Shown: positions 43,722-53,880 of the stretch, piece after piece
How the letters are laid out: the number at the start of each line of letters is the position of its first letter
How positions within the stretch are numbered: the stretch's first letter is position 1
DNA from: Symsagittifera roscoffensis
Taxonomy: Eukaryota > Xenacoelomorpha > Acoela > Convolutidae
Direction: 5' to 3'
NCBI RefSeq assembly: GCF_963678635.1
Contig: NC_087069.1
Coordinates: 10,687,206 to 10,751,205, forward strand
DNA: 64,000 nucleotides
Made by a program: the position numbers and the translations under genes
The notes under the pieces: model-generated
Database searches by the model: none
The model's input: only the letters and a program-made list of their open reading frames with translations
Told to the model about the DNA's origin: nothing

Positions 43722-44061
43722 CCAGCTGAATTAGGAGGACCCCTGCCGACTCAAAGGATCCCTCCTTTGTACTATTTTGAGATATCCCCTTTTGACTGCC
43801 TGACTCTAAAATTTTTCTGAAGGCGCTTTCGGCGCCAATATATACTAATTTTTAGGGGTGAGCGCGCGCGCCGAAAAAACGGCTTTTTTGGTAAAATGTT
43901 TTTATAAAAAGTGCCTAAAAACGCTATTTTTGGCCTGTTTTTTTTTTCAAAATTTATCCTGCGGCACAAACATGGTTGCCAAAACAGTGTCTTTTTAGTG
44001 CTTTGGGAGAGCTCGAAAAATCCTTTTTGTCCCTCTCGAGAAAATCCTAGATCCGCCCTTG
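43722..44061 (+). mobile_element. hAT-type element copy, eroded
   Basis: The right end is CCTAGATCCGCCCTTG; the left end is probably CAGCTGAATTAGG. It shares the GGCGCCAATATATACTAATTTT block and the AGAGCTCGAAAAATC block with other copies. No target duplication visible. Confidence 0.65.
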
Positions 44062-44086
44062 CGAATGTTTATACAGTATCAATAGG

Positions 44087-44400
44087 TGTCAATGAACGTA
44101 TTTCAGACTTTTATAAAGGTCGCGCTGCTTTTTTTTTCAGAAAATTCCTAAATTTCTTCAAGCTCAAATTTACTTTTTCGTAGTAAAGTTCAGTTCATTT
44201 TCTTAGTTCAAAGGAAGGCAAACTTCAATATCGAACCTTGAATGTGTATAACTCACCAAAAACCTGATTGACTTCTACTTTCGCCTTCTACTTTAATTTT
44301 CAGACTTCCAAGCGAAATAAAAGTTTTTTTTTGAGTTTTCTGAAAATGGGTTGTTTTTATCAAAAAAGTGCCAGTCATAAGATGCTCTGGAAGTTATCGA
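44087..44400 (+). mobile_element. TIR element copy L, 5' part
   Basis: The left end is GTGTCAATGAACGTATTTCAG; it continues to about CTCTGGAAGTTATCG. Preceded by GCGAATGTTTATA, as at 32230. Confidence 0.6.
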
Positions 44401-44864
44401 TCGTTGTTTTCGTCCTACGAAACAAGGAGACAACGCTTTTTCAAGTCAGGTTTGATCACACTAGTACTGAAAAAAGTAATTCATTTTAATTTAATTGAAA
44501 TATATAAATAAAAAAACCTGCAGGCTCATGCAAATATTCAGTCTTTTTTCCATCAAAAAAAAAGATATAGAAAATAATATACATTGATATGCTTTTTGTT
44601 TGCTTAATTATGTAAAACAATGATTACGTGAGTGTTAAAAGTTTGTTCTGGCAAAATTTTCGACAAAACTGTATAAAAAACCAAATAGATTTTAACTCAA
44701 TTGCGAAAGAGGTGCAACCTATTGCTTGGCTCTTCTCCTTGACAATGCAAGCTGATATCATGTTTTGAAGGGTTATTGTTTTTTTTTCTCAAAACCGAAG
44801 TTGGAAGATAGGTTTTTTTTTACTTTTCTCATGATGAATCTCTCCTAATTGTATGATAATCATT

Positions 44865-45085
44865 TGGTATTCATCATCATCATCATCATCACATATGTTA
44901 TTTCGACACCAATTATTCCTCCCATTATGAGCACTGTTTGTACATCCAAGTTTTTCATATCATTGAGAACCTGATTGCTACAAAGGGTTGAGAGAGTTCC
45001 ACCAGGGCACGAAACTGTCACGAAATCTGGCAGAAAAATCCCATAAACTAGCGATGATCCCAAAACAGCATATGTCACTCTCTTG
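44865..45085 (-). pseudogene. SGNH-hydrolase-like coding fragment
   Basis: The minus frame reads YAVLGSSLVYGIFLPDFVTV, SCPGGTLSTL and VQTVLIMGG. This resembles block I of SGNH esterases (G-D-S-L/I-V with the catalytic Ser) and the next two strands (V-x-C-P-G-A/G; V-L-I-x-G-G). Here GDS reads GSS: Ser kept, Asp lost. Such domains occur in ORF1 of CR1-like LINEs and in host genes. It ends in the (ATG)n run coding MMMMMM, so it is probably a relic. Exon status unproven. Confidence 0.35.
44871..44891 (+). repeat. (CAT)n microsatellite
   Basis: Seven CAT/ATC units in a row. Confidence 0.9.
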
Positions 45086-45452
45086 ATCTTATCATATGTA
45101 TTGATCTAATACAAGCATATGTATTGATGTAAAATCTTCCAAAATAAACAGTTACACATTGCCTTAGTTTTTATCGTCTACAAATTTTGTTCACTGATTT
45201 CAGCACTTGTCGCACGTATAAAATGAATTTGAGTTTCGGGGTGTGAGTTTTGAGTTTCTTGAGTTCACTTCAAAATCATTTACTTCTGTTTCGTATTTTA
45301 ATTTTGAGAATTCACAGTGCAACGAATGTTTTATCTAGTGACGCATTTTCTCTAAATGGGTTGGTTTTTGAAAATTGTCAATGATTATCGAAAATTGAAG
45401 ACTTTTAGCACGATTTTCGAAACCGCTTGTTCGTTGTGTTTTGACTTGAGCG

Positions 45453-45901
45453 CAGAAGCGGATTTAGGGGGGGTAGGTAATGCGAACGCCGCCCCCCCCC
45501 CCCCCCCCCCCCCTCCCCCCCCCCCCCTCCTCAGGGATTCAATCACATTGCCGACACAAAGGGTCCCCCTTTTATAATGTTCTGAGATATCAATTTGTGG
45601 TGACAGACCCTAAAATTTTTCTAAAGGCGCCTTTGGCGCCGATATATACTAACGTTGACGGGGGAGAGCGCCCGAAGAAACGCGATTTTTTGGTCAAAAT
45701 TTTCCAAAAAGTGCCTGAAAACGTTTTTTTTTTGCCTTTTTTAAAAGTTTTGTCTGCGGCGCAGAAAATTTGGCCTAAGTAGGGTCTTTTTAATGCTTCG
45801 CGAGAGCTCGGAAAATCAATTTGGTCGACCTAAAAAAAGGTTGGCATTTTTTTTTTGAAAATCCGCCCACCCCCCTCAAGAAAATCCTAGATCCGCCCCT
45901 G
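45453..45901 (+). mobile_element. Non-autonomous hAT element, copy 2
   Basis: 449 bp with ends CAGAAGCGGATTTAGG and CCTAGATCCGCCCCTG and a perfect 8-bp target duplication CTTGAGCG (45445-45452, 45902-45909). Contains a C-tract (about 45489-45527) and the palindromic GGCGCC...GGCGCC block. No transposase frame. Confidence 0.93.
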
Positions 45902-46227
45902 CTTGAGCGTATAAAATGTCTTGTTTTTTTCTTTTTAAACTGTTTTGCATGATTTCCTAATCACTTGAGTTCGTCGTACTTATTTTTCGCGCGTTCCTGT
46001 GCTATTTTTTTTATATATTGTATGCACGTGATGCGAACCTCAGTTTGACACATTAGAAAGTTGTGAAACGCTTGCGGCCATATTGTGCGCCGTTTGATAT
46101 AATATGGAAAAGACACCGATCAAACAGTTGTTCGAGTAGTTTGGGCACATATGATATACTAGACGTCTCGTATCATGGTGCAGCCCTGAATGTTCGCACT
46201 CACTGCTTTTTAAGGCCTTTTAAGGTC

Positions 46228-46967
46228 TATCGCGCGTTAATTGTCAAAAATTGGCCATATTAGCTAATTTAATTCCCCATCACCTACCTAAAAATATAAT
46301 CACAGGTTAAATGTCTTTGCAAATTTGAGCTCAGGACAACAATATCTTTGGATTATTATTTTTAAAATGGTCAAAAATTGCTAGTCGAAAGGTTGAAATT
46401 TGTTTGGAAAAAAAACCCCTGGGTCAATTAAATACTCTTTGAAAAATTCAAGAACGGTATTTTTATTCAAAGTCATAAAATTTTTCCAAATTGTTTTTTT
46501 TTTCATATTCAATGGCAATTTGCTCTCATTTGTTGAGAGACTAGTGCCTCGTTTGCTGGTCTTTGCTGAAGTGAATAATTTGCTTTGCGGTCTGCTTGGC
46601 GTAACAAGGAATATGTTTCCTTCTATAACTTCTTCTAAGCTGATTTTTTTGGCTCCGTTTTCTCTCTGATTAATGTTCTACTGAAGACACTGATTCAGCT
46701 GAAAAATATCGAATCAAAACTGCTAGAATAATTGTTCCGACTTTCGATACGGAAGTAACGGAATATTTGTGCTCGGGGTGGGTTTTTTCTTCAGACAAAT
46801 TTCTAACGAGCCATTTTTGACGGAATTTTATAAATATTTTTTAAAATTAATGTTGTCTTGATCTCAAGTTTGAAAAGATATTTCACCTGTGATTCTTTTT
46901 TTTAAATAAAGTTATGGGGCTTTAAAGATTGCCATTGTGGCCAATTTGAGACAATTAACGCGCGATA
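46228..46967. mobile_element. Element with long inverted terminal repeats (foldback-like)
   Basis: The left end TATCGCGCGTTAATTGTC is the exact reverse complement of the right end. Pairing continues, imperfectly, for about 190-240 bp each side (shared ATCACAGGT-AAATATCTTT and GAGCTCAGGACAACAAT; AAAATGGCTCGTTAGAAA). The centre (about 46430-46730) is unique. Related arms occur at 49030-49245 (same sense as the left arm) and 51612-51790 (same sense as the right arm). Confidence 0.68.
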
Positions 46968-46974
46968 TATTTCG

Positions 46975-48900
46975 TGCTAACGCGTAAGCGGAGATTTAAT
47001 CCGCCTTAGAAATCGTTCCAAGTTGGTGGTTGAATGAAGCTTATTTGCCATAATTGATTTGTTAAAATGAGCGAAATCTATCCTTTTGTACTTTATATGG
47101 CGTGTGGGGTGGTGAAAAACCTTCATTATTTTATTCAACTTATATTTTTTATTGAACAATTTTTTTCTAAATTTTTTTGAAAATTAGTGAAAAGAGTCGT
47201 TAAAAGAAACCTAATAAAATCTCTTTAAAAAGCAAAATTATCCAAAGTGTTAGCAGAAAAAGTTTTTCCAAAATATTAGCAGTCTAAAAATCAGTCTTGA
47301 AAGATTTTTAAAACATTAAAATTGGTTGTATTTAGGATACTCTATTCTTGCCCGAGTGGACAGAAAATGATAGTCATAAAATTCCATATATATTGTTCAT
47401 ACATTAAGAAAAATTACGACTCGCAATCTCTCATACATGGTATTTGGATTACAATCAATTGTCCATTAAGACATTTTGTACACATGCGAGCTATGTGACC
47501 AGCATTTTACCATAAAAGTAAGAAAAACAGAATAATACCTTCGCTTTAAATGGTTTCGCTCATCTTGAAGTACGAAAACCGATTAGTTTCTAAATGGAAA
47601 AAATGCCATACATCATATGGCAAAACTTTTACATATAATGTGAACATGAAATAATTGAAGAATCGGAAGTTCTATAGAGTTATTAAACAATCAATTAACT
47701 TTTCGTAAATGGTTAGAAAACTAGAGTCACGGGAATTAAAACTTCTAACTTCTTTGATTTTAACGTGAGAGCGAATGATTTTTTTTCCACTTTTTGTCGC
47801 TTTCTTATTTTGTTTTGACGGCATTAAAGAGTCACTTTATCATACTAGTTCCTGAGGCTTTCTTGCTGTGGAAACATTCACGCAAATAGTATAAGGAATT
47901 TAAATAAGGTTCGACAATTTTTAGAGAGAATACATCTGATTATAAGAATTTTAAGCTCGGATCTGGGTAGTCATTTTCTTCTTTTCTGTCTTACAGCGAT
48001 CACCAACGCTCGAAATTTTGAGATGTTTTTAACGCCGGAGCTACTAATTTTTTCAGTTCTTGCAGATTTTAGGCGGACACAAATTAAGTCGAGAGAGCTC
48101 ATAAGCTACCCGAAGAACCAATTCGAACCCACAAATTCAACTTTTTTATTTTAGTTGCGACAATCTTCGCTCAAGAAGAGCAACTTCGAAACTAGTCAAG
48201 ATTATCTGGTTTTTTGACGCATTTGAAACAAGTTTTCTCAAATTTAAGCCCGCTTAAGTCGTCCCAAACAGTTTTCATTTTTTCATTGAAATCAAAAAAC
48301 TTTAAAATCTATGTCATGTGACTGTATAAAATTAACAAATCGTTTTTTGGATGTTTTTGACAAGTTATGGGTAATTTATCATTGGATATAAGTTCATTTC
48401 TTCCTTATTAAAACGAATAACATTTAATTCTGTTTTTGGAAAAACAGTCGTAGTGATTTTCTTTTTTGTGTGTGTGTTGTTTGGTGAACTAAGTGTAGAC
48501 TACCTAATAGACAAAAACTTACAATGGTTGTTTTTAAAACCGTTCCTTCATAACATCATACGTTTTTTAATGGAAGAATGCTTTTTTTAAGACTCGCTTC
48601 TATGGTCGTATATTTCTATTATGATAAAATGTTAGTAATTGAGGTCTCATATATGAAAACTGTGTGACTTGCGTTTTTTATTAGAAAAAACGTATCGATT
48701 TGATAAAACATTTTTGGCGTTTAGATATTAACCGGGCAGGTTCGGATCTCATCAACCAATTAGAGAAAATCAACCCGATAGGAGCCATGCGTAATTTTTT
48801 GCCAATTTTCTTGCCGCAAATATTTGACAAAATGACCAAAAAACCTCAGACTGTTTGTCTGAAAACTCAGACTGTGTGGCCAAAAATTACAATAGAACGA
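46975..48900. other. Intergenic, nothing recognised
   Basis: AT-rich. Part of the right flank (GTAAGCGGAGATTTAATCCG at about 46985) recurs inverted at about 49042. The stretch ACCCTGAATG-TTCG near 46183 recurs at about 48918. No coding signal. Confidence 0.4.
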
Positions 48901-49029
48901 GACTGCTCGTATCAGACCCTGAATGCTTCGACTGCCTTTTTAGGTCTATGGAGCAGTAATAACATGAAAAATCCCTTCTAGTAACAAATCAATTATAACA
49001 TATAAGCTTCCTTCAACCAATTTGGGACC

Positions 49030-49245
49030 ATTTCTGAGACGGATTAAATCTCCGCTTACGCGAAATTGCCCAAAAATGGCAACCTTTAAACTTCAGGAAA
49101 AATGTCTTTCAAACTTAAGCTCAGGACAACAATACCTTTTGAATGATATGAAAAAATTTGTCAAAAATGGCTAGTTAAAAAGTCGAAAATTATCTGAAGA
49201 AAAAACACGAGGAGCACTAATTTTCCGTTACTTTCGTAGCTAACT
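49030..49245 (-). repeat. Arm of the long-inverted-repeat family, solo
   Basis: It runs from CGGATTAAATCTCCGCTTAC to TTTTCCGTTACTTTCGTAGC and matches the reverse complement of about 46740-47000. Together the two form an inverted repeat spaced by 2 kb. Confidence 0.6.
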
Positions 49246-49939
49246 GTTTGCAATCTGTTTTCTACTGTTATTATACTGACTTTTAAACCACTAATTTATT
49301 CTGTCTTTGTATGTATTTGAAAACTTTTTCAATGAAACCAAACGAAAAAATGGCGTGTTCTTTTTCTTCACTCTATTTTGCTTAATTAACTCTCAGGAAG
49401 ATTTTTCTCGTTTCTTACTAATGCTTTTAGGCAAAAGTTGACCAGTTTCCTTTCTAAACTGACACTGACTAGGTGCCCACATGGTCTGGTACCATAAACA
49501 ACGACCACAAAATTGTTGGATTTTGTAAAATAATTTCCCATACTTATGACTGGGCTGGTCAAAATTGAATCAGATCTGATCATACATGCTATTAATTCTG
49601 GCTAATAGGATTGTAAGAGAAACTGATTTAATAACAAACTTGACTAGTTCAAACGCCATAGATGATGTTGAAAAGATACTTTTTTTGTAACAACAAAATA
49701 AGTTTTAAAATGTGTTCACAATAATGAAAATTTACGGCTTTTCGTCATGAATATGGATCTCATTTTCAGATTTTATTTTCGACTTAGATGCGCCTAAGTT
49801 GCAATTGAATTTCCTATGTGTTTTAAGTTTCTATGGTAAAAAATGGATCTCAATTCGTTTCATAGTTTATATTCGGTTTATTTGCGCCTAAGTTGCTATT
49901 GACTTCGTAGGTTGTTTTTCGGTGTTTGTCTAATGAAAC

Positions 49940-50373
49940 CAGGGGCGGATTTAGGGGGGGGGGGGGGGGCGGGGGGCGGACGCCCTCTCCCCTCAGGGAT
50001 TCGACCCCCTGCCGGCCCAAAGGGTCCCCCCTTTGATACTTTTTAATGAATCCATTTTTGGCCTACCGACCCTAAAATTTTTCTAAGGGCGCCTTTGGCG
50101 CCAATATTAACTATTTTTTAAGGGGAAGCGCCCGCCAAAAAAAACGCGATTTTTTTGTCAAAATTTTTCAAAAAGTGCCCAAAAACGGCTTTTTTGACTG
50201 TTTTTCAAAAATTTGCCTGCGGCGCACAAAATTTTGCCAAAATAGGGGCAAAACAATGCTTTGGGAGAGCTCGAAAAATCAATTTGGTCGACCTAAAAAA
50301 AAAAAAGCCGTCAAAATTTTCGAAAATTTTTTGAAAATCCGCCCCCCTCGAGAAAATCCTAGATCCGCCCCTG
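49940..50373 (+). mobile_element. Non-autonomous hAT element, copy 3
   Basis: 434 bp with CAGGGGCGGATTTAGG and CCTAGATCCGCCCCTG ends and a perfect target duplication AATGAAAC (49932-49939, 50374-50381). Carries a G-run at the left end, the GGCGCCTTTGGCGCC palindrome at about 50088 and no transposase. Confidence 0.95.
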
Positions 50374-51611
50374 AATGAAACGTTAAGATTTCATTGGTTT
50401 CCAGGCACCCTTAACTTTAGGTCTCGTTAACTATCCAGTCGTCCCCTTATTGCAATAGTTTTAAAATTTTAAGGTAAAAAATTACCGATTCTTAATCGTT
50501 AAATTAGTTTTGCATCATGGGGTTTGCAACTCGACACTTGGTACATCAGTTGGTCCAAGGAGTGATTAACAAGATTCCTGGTTTTCGCATGATGTAGAAA
50601 ATCAGGTTAAAAATGATATCTCAAAATTTTCTGTCATAAAAAAGTTTCTCGTTGAGCAGAAATAGTTTTTAGAGAAAGTCGGAACGTTTTTTTGATTAAT
50701 TTTGAAAGTCTACCCCTCTTAAACTTTGTTGGGCTACAAGAGGCTCTTCATGATGTTTTGTTTGCAATTGATCTGCTAGATTTGGCGTAACTTTTGAGAA
50801 ACTACAAAGTCCCGTGTTTGGGTTTGATTTTGGGCCCAAATTCTGCAAAACAAAATCAACAAAATTGATTCCTTGAAAATGTCGTCATCGTTTGTTCTTT
50901 ACAACCCAGTTTGGGAAAAAAAGCTTTGTAAACTTCAAGTTACATTATTTTAGCCCGGTTTCTTTAAGTTAGAAACGTAGTACCTGAATTGCATGCAGAA
51001 TTCGTGCGATTCAGGAAATCTTTTAATTTATCTTTTAATGTATCTTTTACTGTACCTTTAAATTTGAAAAAATTTAGTATCTTGACACTTTTTGGACGTT
51101 TCAATGGTTTTTTTTTACTTTATTTTGATATGAAAAATACCAGTGAGCATCCAGAGAGATAACGAAAACGTCCAACTTTATGGCTGGCTCTGGTCTGAAT
51201 TGAACTTCATTTCGCGAACCCAGCTGGTCTATGAATGGCAGCTGAACCTGTCTTATTCATTCCTTCATATATCTCATAGAGACTTGACGCCCACGCTTCA
51301 GGTCTGGTACACCTCTGATATATATCTATGCGCACATTTTTCACAGACCTGCCCAGTTATTCCTAAGGTCTGATCAATCAAAAACCATAGACCATAGAAA
51401 CACAACTGCCCATAGTCTGTAGCAAATTTGATCAAATTTGAAAAAAAAATAGATGAACAGATATGATTATTTAGAGCGATTCAGGATTAGGGAAGCTCTG
51501 AGTCAGAGATGTGCATTTTGGAACGATACATGGGACATATCCATCTCATTGGAAGATTTTGGTAAATTTTCTAGCTTTTTCTAAAAATTGTAATTTTATC
51601 TTATTGTTTCG

Positions 51612-51790
51612 TTTTCCTAACGAAAGTAACGGAATATTTGTGCTCGGCGTGGTTTTTTTCTTCAGACAAGTTTCTACTTTTTAATTAGCCAATTTTGACC
51701 GATTTTTTTTGTATCGTTGAAAAGGTATCGTTGTCCTGAGCTGAAGTTTTAAAAGATATTTCACCTGTGATCATTTACTGGTACTTTTCT
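51612..51790 (+). repeat. Arm of the long-inverted-repeat family, solo
   Basis: GAAAGTAACGGAATATTTGT, the TTTTTTCTTCAGACAAGTTTC block and ATTTCACCTGTGATCATTT, as at 46748-46900. It breaks off after that. Confidence 0.6.
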
Positions 51791-51799
51791 TGAATCTTC

Positions 51800-52480
51800 A
51801 TTGCGCCTCCCAATAGAGCACAATAGATTAATAGCATTAAGACCAGCATTTGCTTTGGAATGAATTTAAATATAAATGTTCTGTTGTGAAGGACTGGAAC
51901 TTCCAACTTAGAACCAAAATGTAGAGTGCTAGTTGCCAATCGGTAAATGGCTGAGATTGGCTAAACTTTGAAACTCGACATCCAAATCAATTTCATTTGT
52001 TTACTTTTTCGGCAAACTCAGTTTGTACATTTTAAGTGTTGTTTCTAATGCAGTTGAAAAAAGTAAATAAGTTTAAATGCAGAAAAGTCTGGCAGCTGCC
52101 AAATTAGATGCAAGCTTTTCGATTGAAGCAGTTTTTGCATCAATAAGCAATGAAAACCAGCCATAAATTTCCCTCAAACATGTAGCATAATTACCTGCAC
52201 GCCGGAAATAGCAGACAAATTAAAATCTCCAATAAAACACGGATCACAGAATTTCTGGTTTCAGTTTCGTCTTATTTTCAATCAACGTTGTATACGATTG
52301 TGATTTTTTGATCAAATAACGAGCTGCTTTAAATGTCATTATTTACAATTGGTTACCTTTTATGAGAGTTCATTGATTTTATCGTAAACTAAGCGGTTAT
52401 TTTTCAAATCTAGCGCAAACGTTTTCCCGAGTTTGGTATCATTTGTGAATCATTTTCTTTCCTTAAAACAGGGAGAGGTT
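51800..52480. other. Intergenic, nothing recognised
   Basis: AT-rich, no repeat or coding signal seen. Confidence 0.4.
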
Positions 52481-52700
52481 TACCTCATCAAATTTTGACC
52501 GATCAACACTTAATTCTTTCTAAACGCGCCTTGGCGCCAATATATATTAAGTTTGAGTGCTTTCCAAAAAATCCCCAAAAAGTACGGCTTTTTGGTCTGT
52601 TCTCTATTCAAAAACTGTTTTTGGCGCTTGGAAATTCATTTTAGTTGACCCAAAGGAAGAAAAAACTTCCGGAACGTTTTTAAAAATTCAACTCGCTAAA
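52480..52700 (+). mobile_element. hAT-type element fragment
   Basis: Central part only: TTGGCGCCAATATATATTAA, the AAAAAGTACGGCTTTTTGGTC block and CATTTTAGTTGACC. Ends are lost. Confidence 0.5.
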
Positions 52701-53880
52701 ATGCAAATCACTTATGGTGCAACAATGCTCCGAATTTAAGAAAAAAATGTTTAGAAAATTTTTCAAAAATCCAACTATTATCCCCCTTCCTCCAACCTCC
52801 CCCCTTCCCCCTTCCACCGATAAAACCCTGACTCAAAGTCTCCTAAAAACTGATTTCTATGCAAACATTCTCAAAGCACCATTGCATTTTATTTTATATG
52901 CTATTTGCTCTTTTTTAAGTTTATGGATCATATATGAAGCCATGATTCATTTTCACCTGTGCAAAAATCAGCATGGTTGATTTTTCACGCAGCTGGTCTA
53001 CAATTGAAAACTACTTCACAAATGATTAAATTTGTTCATGACATAATAATTGCCAGTCTGTCATGATTTTTTAAGTTTCTGGCAAGCTCAGTTTAATTAA
53101 TTTACTGCGAGTCAAGCAGACAGTTTATTCTTTTTTTGATTTACATGTACGTTTTTTACATGTTTTTAAACCATTTTTTATCAATTTAAAACAAAAAAAA
53201 ATGGTTTGTTAAAAAAATCTATTAAATTAAATCAGTGAATTTATTCAATTTCTGAGTTTTTGTTCCTGTTACATTCAATAGCAAATATTTACAAACTATG
53301 CATATATATATTTTTCATTTTTAGTCGCACGCAAAAGTAGCGTTTTTGATGTTTTTTTTAATTCAAAGTAGTCTTTGAAAATTATTCTTACACGACTGAA
53401 AATGCGGTATAGCGTCTTGGCAAAGCTGATGAGCTTGTTATTGAATCTGAGTTTATAGACTCAAAACGTATCATTTGACTGCAAAAACAAGAAACGTAAG
53501 ACCACCGCTCTTTTTTAATGTCTTCAAGTACAGTTTTACCGTATTACAAAGTTCGTTCAAGTTAGAATAAAATAACGCTTTACTTTTTCAACAGTGGTGT
53601 CAAATCAACATTATTGATCTCGTCTGTGCATTTTGCGAGTACTTTGTTTCAACTTATTTATCACATTTTGCTCTGCAATTTTAGTTTTCAAACTCCATTT
53701 GGGTGTCGCAAAACTCGAGTCAATTAAGAGTTTTGGGTCTCACGTCGCTTCTTACAACCTACTTTATCCTTCTCGAAAAAAGAATCGTTCTAGTTTATAG
53801 AATCCTTGGCTTTCCTTATCCAGCAAAAAAAAATTTAGCCCATAATTTGCCTTTTTGGTTTTTTAAAAGTTTACCTCGGC

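Noticed and set aside
45356-45782. Plus-strand frames with long proline runs
   Set aside because: Translation of the C-tract inside hAT copy 2; no gene.
46400-46669. Hydrophobic 89-codon plus-strand frame as a membrane protein
   Set aside because: T-rich centre of the long-inverted-repeat element; hydrophobicity follows from T-runs.
48700-48981. 93-codon plus-strand frame
   Set aside because: Contains a short internal duplication (CTCAGACTGT twice) and no family resemblance; likely chance.
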